A stretch of DNA of 34,076 nucleotides, taken from a bacterium. Lineage in GTDB: Bacteria; Patescibacteriota; Microgenomatia; Levybacterales; UBA12049. The notes under the pieces were generated by a model that did not search any database, had not been told where the DNA came from, and was given only the letters and a program-made list of their open reading frames with translations. Position numbers and translations under genes: made by a program. Positions 27,661 to 34,076 of this stretch are shown piece by piece. Each line of letters starts with the position of its first letter. The stretch's first letter is position 1. The DNA lies in the NCBI GenBank assembly GCA_021777565.1, contig JAJYDJ010000004.1:1-34076 (forward strand), written 5' to 3'.

Positions 27661-27747
27661 GATAGGAACGGGCTCAAAGAACTAAGCCGCGTATTTAGAC
27701 TAAGTAAAATCTCTTCACTACGGCCACATAAGAACCACATCCCTATC
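27661..27747 (+). ncRNA. Candidate structured 5' leader upstream of NUDIX gene
   Basis: Closing stem GATAGG (27661-27666)/CCTATC (27742-27747); inner GGCT/AGCC and GCC-GTA/TAC-GGC helices possible; followed by SD AAAGGAGGTGA. Confidence 0.4.
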
Positions 27748-27770
27748 AGAAAAGAAAGGAGGTGAATCTC

Positions 27771-28292
27771 ATGGTAGATGCACTCGAACTACTTTTAGTA
27801 GTAAATGAATTTGATGAACCGCTTGAACCAAGACCTCGTCACGAGGTTTTAAAAGAGGGACACTGGCACCGGGTTGCTCACGTCTGGATTATTAATGACA
27901 AGCATGAGTTGCTGTGTCAGAAAAGATCCATGCGTAAAGATATTTCTCCAGGCATGTGGGAACCATTTGTCGCAGGGCACGTATGTCACGAGGATAATTA
28001 TTTCTCAGGAGCCGTACGTGAAGTACGCGAAGAAACAGGTATCCCAGTCAACAAAGAAGGCCTGCGTCTCGTGAAAATTTATAAGGCGAGCACAGTCAAA
28101 GAGTTTCGTGCGATTTTTTATCTAAAGTGGAATGGCTTAATTGATGATGTCGTTTCAGAACCAGATGAAATAGATGAAGCACGCTGGATTCCTATCAGCA
28201 CTGCAAGAAAGCACATCATGGATGAGAACGATACACAATGGTTCCATCCTGGCTATGCAAAGGAAATGCTGTCTGTCCTTAGTTTAGGATAG
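27771..28292 (+). CDS. NUDIX hydrolase (isopentenyl-diphosphate-isomerase-like)
   Basis: GHVCHEDNYFSGAVREVREETGI NUDIX box; HRVAHVWIINDKHELLCQKRS. ATG 27771 preceded by strong SD. Confidence 0.9.
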   Translation: MVDALELLLVVNEFDEPLEPRPRHEVLKEGHWHRVAHVWIINDKHELLCQKRSMRKDISPGMWEPFVAGHVCHEDNYFSGAVREVREETGIPVNKEGLRLVKIYKASTVKEFRAIFYLKWNGLIDDVVSEPDEIDEARWIPISTARKHIMDENDTQWFHPGYAKEMLSVLSLG

Positions 28293-28342
28293 ACAGCCCT
28301 AAGGCAGGGCGCTGTTCAGTAGTTGTCGTGTGTATAACGACA
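28293..28342 (+). terminator. Tandem hairpins after NUDIX gene, possible terminator
   Basis: ACAGCCCT...AGGGCGCTGT and TTGTCGT-GTGTAT-AACGACA followed by CTATTTTG; U-tract weak. Confidence 0.4.
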
Positions 28343-28469
28343 CTATTTTGACTTTCCTGAATTTTTTACGTATACTTATTGTGAGATTTGCATGCAGGTG
28401 TATAATACGTTGTGATCAAGGTCACGTAAGCAAATTTTCAGGAAGCACGTATATCGTTGCAACACAGAT

Positions 28470-29144
28470 ATGAAAGTACTTATAGTTGAAGACGAACACA
28501 GAATTGCTACTGCCCTCCAGAAAGGCCTCAAACAAGAACGTTTTGCCGTGGATGTTGCCTATGACGGTGCCAGTGGCTATGATTTGGCAAGTGTTGAGAC
28601 CTACGATGTTATTGTTCTTGATTTGATGCTTCCAAAGATGGATGGCATTAGTGTTTGTAAAAAACTTCGAGAAGGAGGCAATCATACTCCTATCTTGATG
28701 CTCACCGCCAAGAATCAGGTGCGAGACAGAGTCTCAGGTCTTGATGCAGGAGCCGATGATTATCTTTCCAAACCATTTGCATTTGAGGAGCTGCTTGCGA
28801 GGGTCAGAGCACTGACACGACGGCCACAAAAGATGACAGAGACAACCCTAAAAGTTTCTGATCTTACTCTTGATCCAAAATCATTTGAAGTAACCCGTGC
28901 TGGTAAATCAGTCCAGTTATCCAGTAAAGAATTCGCTCTTTTGGAATACTTCATGCGAAATCCTAATACGATTTTATCCAAAGAGCAGCTTATCTCACAT
29001 GTTTGGAACTATGATGCCGATATTTTGCCAAATACAGTTGAAGTGTATGTGAAAAAATTACGTGAAAAAATTGATGTTCCTTTTGCTGACAAAGAACCAT
29101 TACTGCACACAATTCGAGGATTTGGGTATAAACTAGGGGTATGA
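28470..29144 (+). CDS. OmpR/PhoB-family response regulator
   Basis: VLIVEDEHRIA, VIVLDLMLPKMDG, SKPFAFEELLARV and winged-helix C-terminus. Confidence 0.96.
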   Translation: MKVLIVEDEHRIATALQKGLKQERFAVDVAYDGASGYDLASVETYDVIVLDLMLPKMDGISVCKKLREGGNHTPILMLTAKNQVRDRVSGLDAGADDYLSKPFAFEELLARVRALTRRPQKMTETTLKVSDLTLDPKSFEVTRAGKSVQLSSKEFALLEYFMRNPNTILSKEQLISHVWNYDADILPNTVEVYVKKLREKIDVPFADKEPLLHTIRGFGYKLGV

Positions 29145-30172
29145 ACCTTTTCCACTCAGCACGACTTCGTCTTACACTCTGGTACGTTCTTGGGATATTT
29201 TTTATTAGTGTCCTTTTCAGTATTGCCCTGTATAACATCCTTGCGAGTGAAATTAACAGGCTTGCCGCACTTCGCCGTGTAGAAGTACAAGATCAACTTC
29301 AAATGGAAGGTCTTTTTGTTCCTTTGGATCAACTCTACGATGTGACTCAGGATGAAATACTTTTTGTTCAGGATGCGAGAACTCGTCTTTTAATTAATTT
29401 GCTCATCGCCAATGGATGTATTCTTATTTTCTCAGGCGGCATGGGGTATTTTCTGGCAGGGAAAACACTTGAACCTATTCAGGAAATGATGAATGAGCAG
29501 AATCGTTTTATTTCTGATGCATCTCATGAACTACGTACCCCACTTACCGCACTCAAAAGTACTTTCGAGGTTTATTTGAGAGACAAAAAAAGAAACATTG
29601 GGGAGGCTGATGAGCTTATCAAAGAAAGTGTCCAAGATGTTGATCGGTTGAGCCAACTATCTGAATCTCTTCTTACCCTCGCACGAACACATATGCAAAA
29701 ACAGCACGTGCGTACAAGATTTTCTCTCTCTGAAACAGTAATGCAGGCGGTCAAACAACTCGGTCCTCTTGCAAAGAAAAAACACATTGAGATCGCGACA
29801 CACGTACAACCGGTCGAGTTTACCGGTGATCCTGACGCGCTCATGCAGCTGTGCATTATCCTTATTGATAACGCGATTAAATATAGTCCAAGTAAAAAGA
29901 CGATTACTATTCAGTTGGCCTCTCGTACTCGCTCAGTTGATCTCGCAGTGATTGATGAAGGAGTTGGTATACCAGCAGAGCACATCCCACATATCTTTGA
30001 TCGATTCTATCGGGTAGATCAAGCCCGTACGCACTCAACCAATGGCTATGGATTGGGTCTATCTATTGCGAAACAAATTGTCGATGCCCATGGAGGGAAT
30101 ATGAAGGTTTCCAGTGTCCTCCATGAAGGCTCGACCTTCACGGTTTCTCTGCCTAAATCGCTTCGCGGATAG
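29141..30172 (+). CDS. Sensor histidine kinase
   Basis: Two TMs, HisKA SDASHELRTPLTALK, N-box LIDNAIKYSP, DEGVGIP, GYGLGLSIAKQIV; ATGA overlap with the regulator. Confidence 0.95.
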   Translation: MNLFHSARLRLTLWYVLGIFFISVLFSIALYNILASEINRLAALRRVEVQDQLQMEGLFVPLDQLYDVTQDEILFVQDARTRLLINLLIANGCILIFSGGMGYFLAGKTLEPIQEMMNEQNRFISDASHELRTPLTALKSTFEVYLRDKKRNIGEADELIKESVQDVDRLSQLSESLLTLARTHMQKQHVRTRFSLSETVMQAVKQLGPLAKKKHIEIATHVQPVEFTGDPDALMQLCIILIDNAIKYSPSKKTITIQLASRTRSVDLAVIDEGVGIPAEHIPHIFDRFYRVDQARTHSTNGYGLGLSIAKQIVDAHGGNMKVSSVLHEGSTFTVSLPKSLRG

Positions 30173-30214
30173 GATTCATATAAAATTCAGCATTTCTGGT
30201 ATATACTTACTAGT

Positions 30215-31537
30215 ATGATCACCAAGATCAAAGGGGTTTTGTCTTGGCTTGGCAGTCGCTCGCTTAAGGTGAAAATCGGCCTTATTGGAGTGCTTGCTCT
30301 GCTTATTGCAGGCGGGTGGTATCTGAATGCGCAGCGTACCAGTGCTCCCCAATATCAAACAGCTACCGTAACCAAAGGGACTATTATTACTACGGTCAGT
30401 GAAAGTGGTAGTGTCATAGGTGGCCAGGTGAGTGTGAATTCAACTGGTGATGGCATTGTCTCCGCAGTATTTGTAAAAAATGGTGACAAAGTGACCCAAG
30501 GACAAAATCTTTTTAAAGTAACCTCAAGTGCTACGCCGCAACAAAAAGCATCTGCCTATGCCTCGTATCTCTCAGCACAAAGTGCTCTTAATAGCGCACA
30601 GGCCCAAAAATTAACACTTCAAAATCAAATGTTTGCCGCATGGGACAAACAATATACCCTGGCGACTAACGGTACCTATTCCAATCCTGATGGGTCACCA
30701 AATGTGACAAATCGCGCCCTTCCAGAATTCCAGGAAGCCAATGCCGCATGGCTTGCTGCAGAGGCATCGTATAAAAATCAAGACATCGTCGTCGCACAAG
30801 AACAAGCGGCATTAAGTAATGCATGGTATGCCTATAACGCAACTCAAGATCCTATTGTCACGGCTCCTATTGCGGGTACAGTGAGTAATCTGGCAATTAC
30901 CACAGGGAGTATGGTGTCAGCGGGAAGTGCGTCAAATAACTCCTCAAGTACAACATCTACCGCAACCACGGCCATGATGATTGGTGATCCAAGTAGTATT
31001 CAAGTCAAAGTACAAGCGAGTGAGGTTGATGTCCCCCAAATCATGCCAGGTCAGGTAGCAACGGTGACGCTTGATGCATTGCCCAACCAGACTTTTATTG
31101 GGAAAGTGGCGAACGTTGATTCAGTTGGTACGACAACCTCAGGTGTCGTTACGTACAATGTATATATTTCACTTCTTTCTCCAAGTGACAAAATTCTCTC
31201 TGGTATGACGGCAAGTGCCATTATTCAGACGAATAAAAAAGATGATGTACTTACGGTCCCAAGTAGTGCTATCCAGTCAGTGAGTGGGCAATCAACGGTA
31301 CGGGTGATGCAAAATGGCAAAATTACCTCAGTCCCTGTCGAGACAGGATTGGTAGGGGATACAGATACGGAAATAACCTCAGGGCTCACTGAAGGACAAA
31401 CAATAGTTACCAGTGTAACTACTCGTACCGGAGCAACGGGGAGTACTGGTGCCTCCCCGTTTAGTAGTCTTGGTGGTAATAGAGGGTTTGGTGGCGGCGG
31501 TGCAGTCATTCGTGGCGGTGGCGCGCGGGGAGGATAA
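30215..31537 (+). CDS. MacA/HlyD-type adaptor with Gly/Arg-rich C-terminal tail
   Basis: N-terminal TM, TVSESGSVIGGQVSVNS, TAPIAGTVSNL; tail GGNRGFGGGGAVIRGGGARGG. Confidence 0.9.
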   Translation: MITKIKGVLSWLGSRSLKVKIGLIGVLALLIAGGWYLNAQRTSAPQYQTATVTKGTIITTVSESGSVIGGQVSVNSTGDGIVSAVFVKNGDKVTQGQNLFKVTSSATPQQKASAYASYLSAQSALNSAQAQKLTLQNQMFAAWDKQYTLATNGTYSNPDGSPNVTNRALPEFQEANAAWLAAEASYKNQDIVVAQEQAALSNAWYAYNATQDPIVTAPIAGTVSNLAITTGSMVSAGSASNNSSSTTSTATTAMMIGDPSSIQVKVQASEVDVPQIMPGQVATVTLDALPNQTFIGKVANVDSVGTTTSGVVTYNVYISLLSPSDKILSGMTASAIIQTNKKDDVLTVPSSAIQSVSGQSTVRVMQNGKITSVPVETGLVGDTDTEITSGLTEGQTIVTSVTTRTGATGSTGASPFSSLGGNRGFGGGGAVIRGGGARGG

Positions 31538-31540
31538 CCT

Positions 31541-32269
31541 ATGCCAGAACCAATTATTGCCGTTTCTCATCTTTCCAAGATTTATTCATCTGGTGAAAAC
31601 GAAACGGTTGCGCTCTCTGATGTCTCTTTCTCAATTAACAAAGGTGAATATGTTGCTATCATGGGTCCTTCTGGAAGTGGCAAATCAACACTCATGCATA
31701 TTTTAGGAGCTCTCGATACGCCAACGAAAGGGACCTATTCACTGGGTGGACACAATGTAGAGTCTATGACAGATGATCAGTTGGCAGAAATTCGTAACAA
31801 GCAGATTGGGTTTATCTTTCAGGCGTTTAATTTGCTTCCCCGTACGAGTGCATTAAAAAATGTTATGCTTCCGATGCGCTATGCGGGCATACCAGAACAC
31901 GAGCGGGTAGAACGAGCAGAAAAGTTCTTAGAGATGGTTGGCCTGGGGCATCGTATGGATCATACGTCTAACCAACTCTCAGGTGGTCAGCAACAACGCG
32001 TGGCTATCGCTCGGGGACTCGCGATGAATCCATCCCTTCTTTTGGCAGATGAACCGACCGGTAATATCGCGAGTGCACAAGCTGAGGAAGTCATGAAGAT
32101 CTTTCAGGATATTAATGATCAAGGTCATACGATTGTTATGATTACGCATGAGCCCGATATTGCACAGCATGCCAAGCGTATTATTATGATCAGAGATGGC
32201 AAGATCATCTCTGACAAACCAAATAAACAAAAAAGAGTTGGCAATATTGAGATTCACAAGGAAACATAA
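31541..32269 (+). CDS. MacB/LolD-type ABC transporter ATPase
   Basis: GPSGSGKST, LSGGQQQRVAIARGL, LLLADEPTGNI. Confidence 0.96.
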   Translation: MPEPIIAVSHLSKIYSSGENETVALSDVSFSINKGEYVAIMGPSGSGKSTLMHILGALDTPTKGTYSLGGHNVESMTDDQLAEIRNKQIGFIFQAFNLLPRTSALKNVMLPMRYAGIPEHERVERAEKFLEMVGLGHRMDHTSNQLSGGQQQRVAIARGLAMNPSLLLADEPTGNIASAQAEEVMKIFQDINDQGHTIVMITHEPDIAQHAKRIIMIRDGKIISDKPNKQKRVGNIEIHKET

Positions 32270-32270
32270 T

Positions 32271-33494
32271 ATGAAAGAATATATAGAAATTATCACGGAA
32301 AGTATTGGGATGTTAAAGCTCAACAAGCTGCGTACGGGACTTGCCATGCTTGGTATTGTTATCGGTATTGGAAGTGTCATTACCTTGGTCTCTCTGGGGC
32401 AAGCAACTCAAAAAGCCGTGCAGAACCAGATAGAGTCGCTTGGAGCCAATCTCTTGACGATCTATCCTGGTAGTCAAAATACAGGGGCGGTGCGAGGTGC
32501 GGCTGGTGGAGCAACAACACTCACTAATGATGATGCCGCTGCTATCAAATCTTCTCCAACCATTACTACTATTCAAAATGTCTCACCAGAGGTACAGACA
32601 CGTCTGCAGGTGAGCGCTGGGAAGAATAATAGTAATATCCAAATCGTTGGCGCGACGAGTGTCTATGCAACCGTGCACAGTGTCACTATCGATACTGGGA
32701 GTTTTATTTCTGATCAGGATAATGCATCTATGAGTAAAGTGGTAGTGCTTGGGCCACAAGTGGCTTCTGATTTGTTTGGTACTTCTGACCCTGTCGGGCA
32801 AAGTGTCCGTATGAATGGTGTGTCATTTCGGGTGATTGGTATAACCGTAAGTAAAGGTGGGACAGGATTTCTCAACCAAGATAACATCGCCTATGTGCCA
32901 CTTTCTACCGCACAAAAACAGCTGCTAGGGCATGACTATCTCAACAGTATTGCCTTGGAGGCCAAAAGTGCTGACGAAATGACGCAAGCACAAAATGAAG
33001 TTGGCTATTTTCTTTTGGCTCGACACAAAATTTGTAATCCCGCACAAGCTGATTTTTCAATTCTTTCTCAGCAGGATATTCTTAATACGGCATCTGCGAC
33101 GACAGGGACCTTTACGGCGTTGCTATCAGGGATTGCCGCAATTTCACTCCTAGTTGGAGGTATTGGCATTATGAATATCATGTTAGTTACGGTGACAGAA
33201 AGAACACGAGAGATTGGTTTGAGAAAAGCACTAGGAGCCAAGAAACACACAATTATCACCCAGTTCTTAACAGAGTCTATTATTCTGACCTTTACTGGTG
33301 GGCTGGCAGGGATTTTTCTTGGAGTGGTTATCTCGTATATCTATGCCTCACTTACTGGTTCGCTTTTTGTAGTCGCTCCTGAGTCAATCCTCTTGGCGTT
33401 TGTTGTTTCTGGAGGTATTGGCATACTCTTTGGTTGGTATCCCGCACAGCGAGCGGCAAGCCTGCAACCTATTGAGGCGCTTCGTTATGAATAG
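32271..33494 (+). CDS. MacB-like ABC transporter permease
   Basis: LRTGLAMLGIVIGIGSVITLVSLG, GGIGIMNIMLVTVTERTREIGLRKALGA, LQPIEALRYE; start 32271. Confidence 0.94.
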   Translation: MKEYIEIITESIGMLKLNKLRTGLAMLGIVIGIGSVITLVSLGQATQKAVQNQIESLGANLLTIYPGSQNTGAVRGAAGGATTLTNDDAAAIKSSPTITTIQNVSPEVQTRLQVSAGKNNSNIQIVGATSVYATVHSVTIDTGSFISDQDNASMSKVVVLGPQVASDLFGTSDPVGQSVRMNGVSFRVIGITVSKGGTGFLNQDNIAYVPLSTAQKQLLGHDYLNSIALEAKSADEMTQAQNEVGYFLLARHKICNPAQADFSILSQQDILNTASATTGTFTALLSGIAAISLLVGGIGIMNIMLVTVTERTREIGLRKALGAKKHTIITQFLTESIILTFTGGLAGIFLGVVISYIYASLTGSLFVVAPESILLAFVVSGGIGILFGWYPAQRAASLQPIEALRYE

Positions 33495-33559
33495 TTTTGT
33501 GATTCAGCAAAAATTTAGTTCGCTATCATATAGTACCTGCTAGAGGGGAGGTGAGTATT

Positions 33560-34024
33560 ATGCAAAAAGAAATTATCATTGTTGTTCTTGTTGCACTTGT
33601 TGCCGGCGGATTAGGATTTTTTGGTGGCATGCAGTATGGCCAAAATAAAACACCACAGTTTGCTCAAATGATGCAAAATGGTGCTGGCCAGTATGGCGCC
33701 CCTACCCGAGGTGGACAAGGAGCACGAACCGGCAAGAGAGGGGGAGCTGTTGTTGGAAATATTCTTTCGATAGATAACGGCACCATCACCGTAAAACTCA
33801 CCAACGGAAGTAGTAAGATTATTGATGTCACTGGAAGTACCACCTATGAAAAGAGTGATACTGCAGCGGTTAGTGATCTGAAAGTTGGCGATCGTGTCGC
33901 CGCCTTTGGCGCTGCCAACTCTGACGGAAGTGTTACCGCAACAAATGTACAAATTAATCCTGGAACTGGGATGATGCGCCCAACTGGTACGGCCAGTCAA
34001 TCACCAAGTCAACCAGCTCAATAA
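33560..34024 (+). CDS. Secreted or membrane-anchored DUF5666-like protein
   Basis: N-terminal TM, RG-rich linker, VVGNILSIDNGTITVKLTNGSSKIIDV...LKVGDRVAAFG. SD GGGGAGG fits ATG 33560. Confidence 0.75.
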   Translation: MQKEIIIVVLVALVAGGLGFFGGMQYGQNKTPQFAQMMQNGAGQYGAPTRGGQGARTGKRGGAVVGNILSIDNGTITVKLTNGSSKIIDVTGSTTYEKSDTAAVSDLKVGDRVAAFGAANSDGSVTATNVQINPGTGMMRPTGTASQSPSQPAQ

Positions 34025-34041
34025 GGAGTTGTACATATAAT

Positions 34042-34075
34042 AAAAACCACAGTTTGAAAAAGCTGTGGTTTTTTT
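34042..34075 (+). terminator. Rho-independent terminator
   Basis: AAAACCACAG-loop-CTGTGGTTTTTTT. Confidence 0.92.
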
Positions 34076-34076
34076 G

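Noticed and set aside
27671-27688. AAAGAACTAAGCC resembling the tail of a preQ1-I riboswitch
   Set aside because: The required stem-loop and C-rich loop upstream are missing and the downstream gene does not fit queuosine metabolism.
1-34076. Alternative genetic code (TGA = Gly/Trp), CRISPR arrays, IS elements
   Set aside because: TGA terminates pyrG, 12275, 14608 and 29144 genes at expected ends; no regular spaced repeats or transposase ORFs seen.

Overview
A dense 34 kb bacterial chromosomal segment using the standard genetic code (TGA acts as stop in several genes). Gene content and compaction suggest a streamlined lineage, possibly Patescibacteria/CPR; that placement is inference. About 28 of the calls below are protein genes, and there is one tRNA-Lys(TTT). 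Contents in order: the C-terminal part of CTP synthase, ribosomal protein L19, YraN, MltG, UvrB diverging from LexA, DedA diverging from RsmI, an enolase-like gene with PEP synthase, a flippase/DUF2079-like fusion, an ATP-cone/Mrr-like nuclease, a DinB polymerase, two NUDIX proteins, TypA/BipA, two MacA/MacB-like modules (one with a two-component system), two GT2 glycosyltransferases, a Fur-family regulator diverging from an ADP-forming acyl-CoA synthetase, and a DUF5666-like secreted protein. Main leads: (1) a repeated promoter layout in which a TAnnnT -10 box ends exactly 6 nt before the ATG in about a dozen genes, predicting widespread leaderless mRNAs; (2) an 'enolase' beside an intact PEP synthase in which several catalytic and metal-binding residues are replaced (E209D, D246N, D317N, K342Q, H370E in E. 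coli numbering); (3) dedA and rsmI start codons that overlap by 2 nt, with each promoter inside the other gene; (4) a perfect 18-bp palindrome on the acyl-CoA synthetase promoter facing a Fur-family gene; (5) possible structured RNA elements upstream of a NUDIX gene, between a NUDIX gene and typA, and in the tRNA-Lys leader. No CRISPR array, IS element or rRNA was seen. All family calls are from reading the sequence, with no database search.
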